A DNA stretch of 64,000 nt from Toxonevra muliebris (taxonomy: Eukaryota > Arthropoda > Insecta > Diptera > Pallopteridae): NCBI GenBank assembly GCA_963691655.1, contig OY829326.1:112503388-112567387 (forward strand), written 5' to 3'. Every line of letters starts with the position of its first letter. Within the stretch, counting starts at the first letter, position 1. Shown one piece after another: positions 8,760 to 20,481 of the stretch. The notes beneath the pieces were generated by a model. The model did no database searches and had not been told where the DNA came from. It was given only the letters and a program-made list of their open reading frames with translations. The position numbers were made by a program, and so were the translations under genes.

Positions 8760-10616
8760 CTAATGAACTTAAATTGGAAAAAATTTCCAAAAATACTTAT
8801 ATGTGCTCATATACTTATACTTATATAGTAAATAAAGAAATAAAAAGAAAAGTTTAATGTGTGCAGCATCATTGAAATAATATAATTTTTCTTCTTTTTT
8901 TTTTACACACCAAAGAACACCAAATATTTTGTGCAAAACTATCAAAATAGTAATCGAAGATTCTGCTCTAGCGCTAGCGTCACTACCACACACTTTTCTT
9001 GGGCCAGTACCCTTCAAGCAAGCTACAAAACCAAAAACTAAGTAAGTAGCGCAGCACAAACGACGAGAACGAGAAATTTTGTTTGCAATTGTGCTGCAAA
9101 AGATTAATGCAAAATTATAGTTAAAGTGTAGGGCAGCAGGAAAAGGAAGAAAAGGCGAAGTGGAGGGTAAGAAACGAAGAAAACTTGCAGCGATACTGTT
9201 GGTCGTTATCGTTGTTGCTGCTGTTGTTTTTGTTGTTGTTGCTCTTGGTATTTTAATTCGCAGTTAGTAGCTCGTTTTGATACCTACCTACAGAATTTGC
9301 TAATAGTTTGGCAATTTCAATAACAACAACAACAAAAAAGAAGAATTAAGGTACAACAACAATGCAGAATCAAAATAGATAAACGCGCGCTTTTCGCTAG
9401 TGTTATTGCAAACTGTATTTATGTGCATGTGTTTGTGGTATACTAGTTAATTTCCTCCCAAAATATACACGTATTTACACACAAACACACACACATGAAC
9501 GTCTACAAGCAGAAATAAATTTTCTTTTCAACGACATGTCGGGAAACGTCCTTGCTCTGCTGCTGCGCTGTTAGTGAGATGAGCAGAAGCAAAGAATCGA
9601 AAAAGCCTGCAAACAACGAAGGCCAAAGAACTTTTGCTCAAGTATTGGAAAGTTTTCTGTATCATCGTTTACAAAGTTTTTATCCGGAAAAAACAACAAA
9701 AAAAATCTCTCTCGAATAAATGTGGGCCAATACAACAGGCAATGACGCGATGTTGCCGTTACCGCTTGAAATCGCTATTGCTGCTTTTCTCGCTGTATTT
9801 TCATTAAGAAATACACTTTGCAACCAACTACTAGACACTGCAACTACTGTATATAGAGGACGAGTAGAATATAACTACACATACAACGATGTGTTCATTC
9901 CACAAAGGAGTCTACGAAATTTTCAAAAATTATTTTAGCATGCTATAAATTTTGTTATTTTCACTATTTTATTTCTTTTTTGCACTTACTTACTCGTTTT
10001 GGTTGCTGCTGTTTTGTTTTTTGTTTTTTGTCTTAGCAATAGTGTTTTCTGTTTCTGTATTTTTGCATAACGCGCGCCGAAACAATTACAACAAATTTGC
10101 TAGCGATAATTAAATGGGTTTGTTGTGTTATAAATACTTCTTGCATAAACATACCTACATGCATATGCCTGCCCGCCCACTTAACTCACTTGCTCTCAAA
10201 ACACAGACGCGCAGTTACTTACTACTTTACTATGCAGATGTCGGTATATATAGCTATGTTTAATTGTATGTAAAGGAAGTGCCACTAGCGGCAGGATATG
10301 TTTCTGTTTTTTTTTTTTTTTTTTTTGTTCAAGTGTATTTTAAGAAATGCAAATTTCTTGTTAATTTAAAATAATCGCTAAGATTTTGTTATTGTTTTTG
10401 CTTTTAGTGCACTAACATAAACCCATTTTACGGTAACTTCATTCACTCTTAAGCGGTTCGTTAGCGGTGCTATTAAGCAATAAGATTAACAAGTTTTTAT
10501 TACACATCGAAGCCATTGAGAAAAAAAATTGAATGGGTACCTGTTAATTGTTTTAGAGTATCTTTTAAAATGCTGATAATATTTTGTTTGATCTTTAACT
10601 ATTTTTATGCACTATT
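8760..10616. other. Non-coding stretch, no gene recognised
   Basis: The sequence is less AT-rich than its surroundings, with CAA/GTT trinucleotide runs (GTTGTTGCTGCTGTTGTTTT near 9210-9230; AACAACAACAAC near 9322) and many short purine runs. This composition resembles untranslated or regulatory DNA of fly genes, but no ORF of convincing composition or length was seen. The 72-codon ORF at 9720-9938 has no recognisable domain. T-runs occur near 10305-10326. A host 5' region is possible but not shown. Confidence 0.3.
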
Positions 10617-11000
10617 GTCCGACAAAGGTTAATTTTTTGCCGAAGCCGAAGACGAACTTCGGCCATTCATCTAACCTTCGGCCGAAGCCGAAGACCGAAG
10701 GATTTTTAAAATATAAAAAATAAAAATCTGAAAGTAAATATTTTTTACCTATGTATTTGCAAACATATACTGAAAAATATAAATAGCTGACTAGTAACAT
10801 TAAATATCTGTTCACTGTTGAAGGAGCTTATAAGTATTATTTATTTCAAGAATCATTTAAAAATTTGTTGGCGTCAAAATATACAGTTACATCGACTGTA
10901 GAACGACTGTCGTTCAACGACACCTGTGTCAAAAAAAGTTGATCGATGGCTGCCATGATTCTGCTTATCTAAAATCAAAGACCTGTAGCCGGAACCAGAA

Positions 11001-11500
11001 TTAACCCTCTAGTTCCCAAATTTTTGATTGATTTAAAAAAAAATTGGGATTGATAAATTTTTATGTAAAAAGCATAAATTTGATCTCAAAACCCTAAAAA
11101 AAATTAAAGGGCGTGATTTTATAAAGCCGGAAATGTTGAATGCCCAAAAGTATTTGTTGTTAAATAAACTTTTTACCAATTTTTTTAAATAACTAAAAAT
11201 TTTGTATAAAAACATTAAATTCCTAGCTACTCACAGCTAGTTTTTTTATCTGGCTAGTATGACGGGAAGTATTTTATTTTTTTTTTTATCTCAAATTCAA
11301 ACAAAATAATTAATTTTGCTGTTTTTGACAAACTTTGACTGTCGCTAACATAATAACATATAACTAACGGATTTTTTTAAAAGCTTGGGAAATTCCATAA
11401 ACGAGGTGATAAAATGTAGCTACAAAAAACTATTAAGTTGGTAATTAAATCCGTTTTTATGAAGGCTGTCTAGAGACACGCTTGGGAACTAGAGGGTTAA
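11001..11500. mobile_element. TTAA-flanked MITE (piggyBac-type), 492 bp
   Basis: TTAA at 11001-11004 is followed by CCCTCTAGTTCCCAA (11005-11019). The right end is the exact reverse complement TTGGGAACTAGAGGG (11482-11496) followed by TTAA (11497-11500). A 15-bp perfect terminal inverted repeat starting CCC with a TTAA target duplication is the signature of piggyBac-superfamily elements. The interior has no transposase, so it is non-autonomous. Confidence 0.88.
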
Positions 11501-11559
11501 GAGAAAATTTTGATAATTAAATTTTTGGGATAGTTTTATTGTATCCGTACTACCTCCAC

Positions 11560-12775
11560 AAAAGCTTTTTTCGCAATCCTTCATTGGTTGCAAGCTTCAC
11601 TTCTGGTTAAGAAACACGCTAAGTGCTCTGCTGCCAGACTCAGTGCCCTAACTCGCTGGACCCGGTCAAACCTGGGCCATGCCAAGATTTTAATCCACGA
11701 TACGTCCGTACCAACTAACGTAGACTACATTTGCTCTACCCCTAATTTAAACCACACGTTCTTCACCCATATCCCCAGTAGAGAGGAATGGGTTAATGAC
11801 GAGGTGGTCACTGACAATTCAATTGACATCTATACAGATGGATCCAAATCGGAGGAAAGAGTCGGCTGTGGCATCTTCTCTAGTAAGCTAGATCTCAGAC
11901 TCTCTTTCCGACTTCCTGACCATTGCAGCGTCTTTCAGGCGGAAGTAATGGCTATCTATCAAGCGTCCAAGTGGCTTATTCGCAACGATTCATTCGATAA
12001 GAATATCTGCATCTACACGGACAGCCAAGCAGCAATCAAGTCCCTTGCCGGTGTTTTCACTACATCAAAGCTTGTTCTCGACTGCCGATCTTCACTCAGC
12101 ATTTTGTCGAGTCACTCTCAGGTCCACTTATATTGGGTGCCTGGACATATGAATATTTCAGGTAACTGCAATGCCGACGAGTTAGCAAAACAGGGCTCGC
12201 AGCTTACAGATATATCATCTTCCTGCACCATTGGTGACCCTCTTACGTCTATTAAATTAGCCATTAAGCAAAACTACCTTGAGGAAGCAAAAAGATCCTG
12301 GGTAGCGGAGCATACCTGTGGTTACCAGGCTAACATGGACCACTATGGACAATAGACGAAGTAGACAGCTACTCAACCTAAGCAGAAGCTCCATCAGCAT
12401 TACGACTTCGGTGCTCACGGGACACTGCATAATGGGGAGACATGCTGCACGGCTAGGACTGCCATTCAATGACTTCTGTCGGGGCTGCGGCTCTGAGGAG
12501 GAGGAAGAAACAGTCCTTCATTTCATGTGCGAATGCCCATCCCTGGCCAGGAGGAGACTAAAACTCCTGGGTTCACCTTTCTTCACTAGTCTGTCCGAGC
12601 TATCATCCGTAAATATTAAGGACATAGCCAGATTCATTATGGAATCCTCATGGTTCTCCAATCCGTAAATGGGGGAGTCGCGCCGTACTGTGGTATCACA
12701 ACGAGCCTAAATGTGCTTAAGTGTGCTTTCAAGCAGAAGGCTGCCACTCCAACCTAACCTAACCTTATTGTACTT
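11560..12775 (+). mobile_element. 3' part of a non-LTR retrotransposon (RNase H plus zinc knuckle and 3' tail)
   Basis: This fragment is 5'-truncated, starting shortly before the RNase H coding region. The 3' untranslated part carries TGTGGTATCACAACGAGCC and GCCACTCCAACCTAACC, ending in CTAACCTAACCTT. A related tail occurs reversed at 14560-14650. The tail, the ETVLHF-type C-terminal zinc motif and the RNase H suggest an I/Loa-like lineage; the exact clade is not certain. Confidence 0.75.
11588..12668 (+). pseudogene. LINE ORF2 C-terminus: RNase H and C-terminal Zn motif, frameshifted
   Basis: The first frame (11588-12355) has the RNase H signature: IYTDGSKSEE (first Asp), FQAEVMAI (Glu), IYTDSQAAIKSL (second Asp), YWVPGHMNISGN and NADELAKQGS (last Asp). 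All four acidic positions are present. The second frame (about 12318-12668) carries GHCIMGRHAARLGL, then CRGCGSEEEEETVLHFMCEC, a typical CxxC...H..C cysteine motif of LINE polyproteins. One frameshift near 12320-12355 separates them. There is no reverse transcriptase upstream, so it cannot move by itself. Confidence 0.85.
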
Positions 12776-14559
12776 ATGTTCTTTTAGTCAAGTCATTATA
12801 AGTTTGTATTTTTATCTATCTAGTTTTGAAAATCAATATTAGATTTTTGTCATTTTTTTAACTATTTCAATTTAAATAAAAAACATTGAGAGATATCACA
12901 ATGATCCTGGTTCGGACGGAGTAGAACTACAGATGCACTGAAGATACGATAAAAATTTAAGCGCAATCAGTTCATTAGTTTTGGAGATATCGTGGCAGCC
13001 ATTTCGAAAAATTCTGTTTTGAGAAAAACTAGTTTCAAAGTTCAAATATGCATGACTGCTGTATCAAGGCCTGCAAATAAACATCTGTAACTTTTAATCG
13101 ACTGTGAATTTCAAAGAATCCCGTTACAATCGCCCTTCTAGAGCGATTTAAGCCAAAACAATTTTCAATTTTTCTAACCTCCTTGAAAAGAAAATGTCGG
13201 CTTTTCTAACAATTCACGCTTATTTTCAATACGCTTTTCCTTAAAAAGTAAAAAAGTTTGGCTTGCTTCTGCTGCCTCTAATTACTGTGTGTACGGTTGT
13301 AAATCTGTGGGTTACTTCAAAAGTAAAAATTTAGCAAGCAAACAGAGAAAATATAACACAGAAATTGTTATGTAAATACTTTATATACTTCACTTCACAT
13401 TTATTTATTTGTATAAATTTTTACTGCCAATCTGTAGTAAAAATTATTATAAAATAAAATGATTTTAATCTTCGGCTTCGGCAAAATACTTCGGCAAAAA
13501 TTTCGGCCATTTTTCCCGAAGCCGATGCCGAATTTGCAATTTTAGGCCGAATAGCCGAAAAACCGAAGCCGAAGCCGAAGATTCGGTCGGACACAACTGT
13601 GCACGTTCTTTCACTTGTGTCGCACATCTGATCGAAATGAGCCAAAATTTAAATCGGAACAAAAACGTAAAAATAACTATATTATTCTAAATTTGTTTCA
13701 TGCAATTAGCTTTGTGTAGTAGAAAAGGACTTAAACTAATAAAGAAATTCAAAATACAGTTCAATTAATTTGTTTTTGTTGATTGGGATGGCTTTGAAAT
13801 GCACCGCAAATTTCATGTAACGTTAAAGATTTATTTTTACAAAAAGGTTTTGCTGAAAAATCTAACGAAACAAAAATTGGGAACAAGCTACTTTATTCGA
13901 GAACTTTTGACCTAGTTTCTAGATACAAATGCATTTTTTGCCAATTATTCAATTTCCTCGCTGTATTGGCCATCAAACTTGTGTAACGTTAAAGACCAAT
14001 TGCGCTGAAAAAATTGTACTTTGTGATTCGGCATAAAAACATAATTTACTGTTCTCAGAAACCACTGAGCCATGCATAGAGTAACCAGACGTTCTGATTT
14101 AGTCAGTACATGTACTGATTTTCTTGTATTTTTTTTTTTTTTTGGAAGTACTGATTTTAAAAATCTGAAATCAGTACGCAAACCTAGCTATTTTTGGATT
14201 TTGCATTATTTTAGTACTGAGTTCCTAATAACCTTTTTGGTCTTTTTACCTATTTTGAATTCTTTTAATGAAAACTAGGCAGAAATATAGGTTTTGTAAA
14301 ATTACAAACTGTAGAAAAAAAATAAATTTTTTTTCGATTCCACTGAAAGAACTTTCACTTTGTTGTTCGACTTTTTAGAGAAAGTAAAGAAACAGACTTT
14401 CCTTAACGAGTTTATAAAGTGAGCTTATAATCAAAAGTAAAAATCTATATACATCTGGAAAATGTACTGATTTTTGTACTTAATTCAAGGTTTTTAAATC
14501 TCATCAGTCGATCTGCAAATGGTTGTACGTCAATGATGTGTTTTAGAAAGTTATCTATC

Positions 14560-14650
14560 TTAATGAAGGTTAGGTTGGAGTGGCTGTCGAGAGGCACACT
14601 TAGGCCTGAACGGCTCATTGTGATACCACATAGTTGGACCTACAGTTTAA
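14560..14650 (-). repeat. Reversed copy of the LINE 3' tail
   Basis: GAAGGTTAGGTTGGAGTGGC followed by CTGTCGAGAGGCACACTTAG and TTGTGATACCAC is the reverse complement, with changes, of the tail at 12688-12775. It indicates a second insertion of the same LINE family in the opposite direction, reduced to its tail. A weaker copy (GTGGCTGTCGAGGGATACAC) is near 50840. Confidence 0.65.
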
Positions 14651-14827
14651 CGCCGATTCCGAACGGCGGTGTCGCAACTTTTTTATCGGCTTCGTGGTTT
14701 TGCCATTATCAACCAAGGTGTGTACTTAAACACTATCTTATAATTCTCATATAATTTATATTGATAGTGAATACAAGAAAGTTATGAAAATTAACCTTAA
14801 CCTATAAAAATTAATATCACATATATT

Positions 14828-16114
14828 TAAAGTATGGTCACGAAATAATTTTTACAAAGTCAACGCTACATTATTTCTATATTTCTAAAAATGAAAAAAA
14901 AAACCACTATAAAGATTTTTTTTTTAATTTTATTTATTTTCAGATAGCGTAAAAGATTTTATTCAACCATTGGCGTTTTAGCGAATTCACGCACTTTTTT
15001 TTAAGACCTGCCATTAGGTTTTTGACACAGTTTTTTCCAAAATTATTTGTAGCTTTCTGCCACTTTTTTGAAAAGTCTGATATATTTTTTGAAGGTTTGT
15101 AATATTTTCGCAATTTTTGTTTTATTATAGCGCAGTATTTTGCAATCGGCCGCAGTTCGGGGCAGTTGGGCGGATTGAACTGCCTTGATACGAAGTTGAT
15201 GCTGTTGTTTTTATACCATGCCAACGTTTCTTCAGAATAATGGCAAGTCGCCAAATCAATCCAAAATATAGCTGGAACTGTATGCTTTTTATAAAAAGGC
15301 AACAAGACCCGATTAAAGCACATATCAATATCAATTCTGGAATTTATGGTACCAAATGTTATAAACGATTTTGTCTTAAGGCCACAGGAACATATAGCTT
15401 GCCACACCATAAATTTTTTGGGAAATTTTTCAGTTTTTTGATGCATAAAAATTTTCTTTACACCTCTTTTGGTGTATGCAACATAATATTTTTTTCCGGG
15501 TAATTGTGAAAAATCTGCTTTTACATAAGTTTCGTCATCAATAATGACGCAACCTCTATAGCCGCTTAAGAGTTTGTCACGCAATTTACGTGCTCTTGAT
15601 TTTGCTTTTTCGTTACTTAAATCATTGCAATTCGGCACTTTTTGTACTTTATACGAATGAAGATTTTGTCGGACTTCAATTTTATGTGCGAAAGATTTCG
15701 ATATGTTAAATTTTTTTTGCAATATCCCGTTCTGATTGGTTTGGTCGCTGTTTCCACCACTTCACTACTTTCTTCATTAAATTTGGATCTTGAAATCGAG
15801 TTTTTCTACCACCACCTTTCTTTTGTTTGATAGTCTTATCTTTTAGTAGTCGCTCTAGAGACATGAGCGCAACGTGCAATTTCAGCATGTGAAAGTGCGT
15901 TGTTTTCCGAATAAATATCAATTATTGATTCTCGAGTTTTTTCTTGTTTCGACGCCATACTGTTACCCGCACTCGTCAAGAAACAAATTTGTACTACTGA
16001 CTAGATCTACACACTTCAAACTTTTGACTGTAAGCTTTACTTAATTGTAAATTTGCCGTTAGCTGAAATGCAGCACTTTGCTTTTGTAAAAATTATTTCG
16101 TTACCATGCTTTAA
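14828..16114 (-). mobile_element. Tc1/mariner-superfamily element, DD37E type, decayed
   Basis: Terminal inverted repeats: left TTAAAGTATGGTCACGAAAT... (about 14828-14858), right ending ...ATTTCGTTACCATGCTTTAA (about 16082-16114), matching at about 28 of 32 positions. The length of about 1.29 kb and one internal transposase on the - strand fit IS630-Tc1-mariner elements. Confidence 0.82.
14940..15958 (-). pseudogene. DD37E mariner transposase, frameshifted and with the catalytic Glu replaced
   Basis: Reading on the - strand, an ATG at 15958 starts an N-terminal helix-turn-helix frame, a second frame (to about 15706) holds GGGRKTRFQDPNLMKKVVKW, and the long frame 15722-14940 holds the catalytic core. 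The first Asp is in IIDDETYVKAD, the second in FWIDLATCHYS. The third catalytic position, 37 residues further in NPPNCPELRPIAKYC, is Ala where this family has Glu. At least two frameshifts separate the frames, one at a T-run near 15710. Enzyme activity is therefore not expected. The family is known from mosquitoes and other insects (ITmD37E-type). Confidence 0.82.
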
Positions 16115-17084
16115 TCTAATTTTATGACCTTCTTGGCCGAAAAAACCTTAAAATTATGGAATTTTTCACCCTAGCCACCGTCATTGGTAAAAATAAACTG
16201 CAGATTTAGATTTCTCGTACTCGAAATCCCCCAGAAAGATCTTTTGATGGTCAAAATATTTGCATTTAAATGATACTACTCTGACGCGACCATAGACTAA
16301 AGCAGCAACTTCAAAATGAAAAAAATCGCTTAAAATCGCAAACCTAGGAAAACTGAAAAACTGCTTTTCTATATATAACCCAAGCTTTCAGAAAAACTTA
16401 GTTTCATCAATCAAAAAAAGTAGTGGTATGCAAAATCCACACCGCGCGAGTGACGGCAGAGCACTACAATGTGATATTGCAAGGCTGGTTTTTTTTAAAT
16501 ACCAGTGAAAAATAAACCGAACGATGATATTTTGAATAAATATTTGTTTTTTCACCTTCTAGCAATTTTTAGTTTTTTATTGCATCATATTTTCTTGTTT
16601 CTCAAAATAAAATCGGTAGGTAACGTTATAGACTTTTTCGTGTAACGTTAAAGACCGGAAATTTTGGATCTTAGAAGTGCAGGAGAAATATTTTTTTGGT
16701 ATTACTTTCATTTCAGTAGTTTATTTGATCCCTCATATTCGATATAGTGCCTTAGTTTAGGTTTTTTCATTGCTACTTTCGCTAATTTTTTTCAAAATGT
16801 AGAGCTACCTCGAAACTCACTTCAAAAAAATGTAACGTTAAAGACCACATAAAACTGGTTATATCTTTGAAACGACAAATGACATGAAATGTAGGCCTTA
16901 AGGCCTATTTTCATGTCTATGTAAAAAAAATTGGTTTCATGGCATATTTTTGATATATTTGCAAAAATATGCGTACAACTGTAACGTTCAAGACCAAAAA
17001 ATTGGTCATATATGGAAATCAATACATGTCTATATTATGCACTATATTCTCAGGTTCTTAAGTTTTTGAAACTCTTCCCTCTCT

Positions 17085-17350
17085 TTGAAACTAAACCTCA
17101 AACTAAAATCGAAACAAAATTTAGGCCAAAAATCAGAGAAACACCGGATTAAAAATTAGACAAAATTTAGCCGTAATTCAACCTAAAAATCAGATCAAAT
17201 TCAGACCCAAAATCATTACGATATTCACACAAAAACTTAGATCATAAACAGATCGAAATTCAAAACAAAAATTAAGTCAAATTCAGACCAAAACTCTGAA
17301 CAAAAATCAAACTTAAAATAAACCCAAAGTAGGGACATAAAATAAAACCT
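17085..17350. repeat. Degenerate tandem repeat of about 20 bp
   Basis: Variants of AAATTCAGACCAAAAATCAG follow each other with strong A and C bias on the + strand and no G-rich counterpart. The period is loose and copies are diverged. No ORF is present. Confidence 0.5.
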
Positions 17351-18085
17351 GAACACCAGGCCGAAAACCATACATAAGGTCACCAAAAATAGGTTATATA
17401 TAGAACTGGCAAGCCCTTAAACCAAAAATGTTCCATAGTTTCTATAATATCTTTATTTAAAACTATCATACTCGTTGGACAAGAAACTAAATTTAAGCTA
17501 CTACTCCTATTTACCACAGATATATTGCTCCCAAAAAATGTTTAAAATATAAACAAAATGCAGGTGGGTTCGTTTCAATCATAATTACATATGTTTAATT
17601 GAGATTCTTGGCAGCTCTCAAAATACTATGTTAACATAGAAATAATATAATGGACGTACGAAAGTAAACAGTTTTCATAGCTTAATCTTAACGTATGCAT
17701 AATTCTGAGAAACGCTTTATTTGCAGAAATCAGAAAATATTCGTACGACTATCATTAGCAGTTAATAACATTGAAATCAACAGCAGAATAAGCGGTTACT
17801 AACTAAGAGTAACAATCACATGCTGACATTGTAATCCACAAACTGCCACTATCAAACATAAACACTCTAGCATATGAAAGAGCTAGCTACTTCTGGGTGG
17901 TAAAATATTTCCAACGAACTACAACAAAGAAGACGAAACTAAGTACTTCATGTGATAGAGCGCGATGGCATCACACATGAACGCGCATAATAAATCTTTA
18001 AAGCTTCTCATTGTTGTTGTTCCTATAATGCTATACCTACTGCTGTGCTGTCCAAATATTGTGTAAACATATACTATATGCAAAC

Positions 18086-18118
<33 letters not shown>

Positions 18119-18879
18119 TGTTTGTGCTTGTACTTACATTATAAGTAAGTGATACTGTATTATAATGTTACCATATACGAGCATAAACAAGACGTTGATG
18201 CTACGCCAAGCGTATGCTGCTACATACATACCTACATACATATGTACATAAGCACATATACTATTTATTATTGTTAATCACAGCATTGCGAACCACGTGA
18301 AACGGAAACATTCAAGTCACTTAATTTGCCTGTTTGAAGTTGAAGCAGTAATATTAGCAATGACTTCAATTTTAGGTAAAATTTGTAAAGGAAGTTATTC
18401 CTGGCGGTTTTTTGTTGTTTTTTTTTCAGGGTTTGCAGAGTTGCAAGTATATATCTGATGCTGTGGTCTTACATCTTTGTCATTTAATCTTCCTTATTTT
18501 GATACCTGAATATATGGAAGTCTTTACTGGTATTGCCTTTTCGAATTTTTTAGTGTTTCTTAAATATGTTATTAAGTAAGCCAAGTTTAATCTTGAGAAG
18601 AGTAAACAAACTAATTTGGGTCCGAAATTCATTGGAATTTTGAGAATTTAAAAAAAAAAATAATTTTTGACTTTCTCACTATTAATCATGCCCATCATGA
18701 TAGCGTTTTTTCGTTTTTTAATCCGCTCATAATAAACCTTTAAAGCTTCGGTTAATCGTTGTTGTTGTAGCAGCTGAAAGTGGAAACAAGGGATGCATGC
18801 GGGATAGAGTAGGAAGAACGGAAAGGAGTGGGTATAGTGAGAAAGAAAGAGAAATTATTTATTAATGTTGGTGTTAGAG
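17351..18879. other. Non-coding stretch with TATG microsatellite
   Basis: No gene is recognised. A (TATG)n tract lies at about 18090-18120. A short phrase CATAATAAAYCTTTAAAGCTTC followed by GTTGTTGTT occurs at about 17986 and 18729, with a shorter relative at 19379, suggesting three copies of one repeat end. Long A and T runs are frequent near 18410-18660. Confidence 0.4.
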
Positions 18880-19390
18880 ACCCAAATCTAGCTCTAAAAA
18901 GATTGAAGCCCTAATTAGGTCCGTTCACAGTGCGACTGGTGATAGGTCCGTGGGATTTGCACGACAGCTGAATAGATGCTGTGTGTTGTGCGGTTGATTG
19001 CCGCAGAGTGGGCATTGATCTACCACATTCGGGCTTATCTGTGAGAGATGGGAGTCTAATTTTTTCGAGACTCCTGACCTAAGCTGTTCCAGGGCTATAC
19101 GCGTGCCTCGTGGTAGTGAGCGCTCGGACTCATGAATTTGCGGGGGTCTGCTATCAAGTACGTGATTAATACGTAATTTGCCTATTACTTCTTCCACCTT
19201 GTGCGTATGGATGTCAACTTTTACGAAATTTAAATCTTCTATTGAAGGATCTTCAGGCAGTCTATCTGTAAATTGCTGTATATTTGGTAATTCAGTCCTG
19301 AAGTCGTTCCTAATTGTACGATAAGGTGTTGGTGCATTCAGTAAGTAATGGTTTGGGTGTGAGGGTGCATGGCAGTTTAGAAGCTTCGGT
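18880..19390 (-). pseudogene. C-terminal fragment of a non-LTR retrotransposon ORF2
   Basis: The - strand frame runs from about 19380 to 18929 without a stop. It contains SRPPQIHESERSLPRGTRIA, then LEQLRSG, then CPLCGNQPHNTQHLFSCRA, the cysteine/histidine motif found at the C-terminus of Jockey/I-type LINE polyproteins. At the point where such proteins continue with Trp, a TGA stop is present near 18929, after which the frame still reads sensibly for some residues. No reverse transcriptase is preserved. Its 3' side contains CAACAACAAC. Confidence 0.72.
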
Positions 19391-20481
19391 TAGTTGATGT
19401 TGTTGTTGTTGCTATTGTTCCTGAAATACTATGCCTAGAGCTGTAAACCCCCATTGAAATGATTTTCAAGTACAAATAGAAGTCAAAAATAGGTTTTGTG
19501 GTTTAAAAAGCCCGGATAGTAAAAATTTCACAATATTGATTGGCCTATAAATGGTACTCCAGTACAAGGCAAAATTGATTTGCTCCAGATTTTTCTAACT
19601 TTTTCTCTAGCGCTGTCTTTGAAATACTTCTTAGATCTAGACAAAAGCAAGCAATAAATTCCTTGGCAGGCTCAAGATCCCAAAGTTTGGAATGGGTACA
19701 GGAATATATCGACTGAGAACCGGAGACTCTGAGACTTTAGGATAATCCAAGCAATTTTCACCCGAACATTCTTATGAAAAGGCTCCTTACTAAGATTGGC
19801 GTATCCAAATACTTATGGCAAGCTACAATCGAGAGTATAATAGAGTGTCGTCGCAGAATAATATACTAGTAAAAGCTATCTCACAGATAACAAAAAAAAT
19901 GTGAAAATTATGAGACTAATTCTTATTAGGATTCCGAAAATCTCTAAAAGAGAACTCTGCAGGATTGCATAATTTGCAAAATTGGATTTTCATAACATTG
20001 GCATAGCATATCAAAAAATTTCACGCTTAATGCATTTATTAGTACTTCAGACTTCTCGTTTCAATACTGAAAAAATAGTAAATCCTTTTTTCAAAGTTTC
20101 GATCCCACGTTCCCTATTAACATTCATTAACAAAATTAAGATGTGGTATCAAAATAGCAATTAAACGACTACAGTAGAGAAAACTGCTGATAACTACTTA
20201 CCCACTGGAGGATCCAAAGATTCCCGAAAAGGGCTTTGAATCTTTTTAACACATTTTTATTAACTCGTTTACATGCCTGTCTGTCTGTGTGTTCGGTGTC
20301 AATTTTGAAATCGATTTTAACCTAACTTCCCGATGAGCTAGAGACTTGAAACTTTAAAATGGCTTAGATAACAAACAAGTTTAACTCGCTTTCTTACCAG
20401 TCTGTTTTTAAGGATTCCTATCTCTTTCAGATATGATCAGATGAAGAGAAACTCAAATAAATCTGAAATTTTCCACATATA
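19391..20481. other. Non-coding stretch, nothing recognised
   Basis: Sequence of moderate complexity without coding signal. CTGTCTGTCTGTGTGTTC near 20277-20294 followed by a phrase about an A/T-rich 'ACTTCCCGATGAGC' resembles internal parts of old dispersed repeats. The 60-codon ORF at 19982-20164 has no recognisable features. Confidence 0.3.

Larger units (their letters stand above)
10617..13592. mobile_element. DNA element with TTCGGC-rich subterminal repeats, carrying later insertions
   Basis: The left end reads GTCCGAC at 10617 and within 90 bases carries many CCGAAG/CTTCGG units. The right end has the mirror arrangement (13470-13585) and closes with GTCGGAC at 13586-13592. Dense short inverted motifs near both ends are typical of hAT-like and some other cut-and-paste elements, where they bind transposase. 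The interior holds a TTAA MITE and a LINE tail, so it is a nested, probably old structure. No clear target-site duplication was found. It could also be two separate copies of one short element in opposite orientation. Confidence 0.5.
13816..16995. repeat. Dispersed direct motif TGTAACGTTAAAGACC, split by a mariner insertion
   Basis: TGTAACGTTAAAGAYY occurs at 13816, 13982, 16641 and 16831, with variants at 16621 (TAACGTTATAGAC) and 16980 (one base changed). Spacings within each side are about 150-190 bases. The DD37E element at 14.8-16.1 kb lies between the two groups. The intervening sequence is not obviously repeated, so these may be spaced binding sites or the remnant of a diverged satellite. 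No gene is seen at 16115-17084. Confidence 0.6.

Noticed and set aside
8203..8857. Several overlapping ORFs of 88-186 codons on both strands, rich in Pro, His, Ser and Ile
   Set aside because: They are translations of the (CATTCCY)n and hairpin array; all frames are open because the repeat lacks stops.
9720..9938. 72-codon ORF after a UTR-like region
   Set aside because: No recognised motif, no clear Kozak or splice context, and the length is within chance expectation.
13421..13662. Ala/Ser/Phe-rich ORFs of 65-74 codons
   Set aside because: They are produced by the CCGAAG/CTTCGG repeats at the element end.
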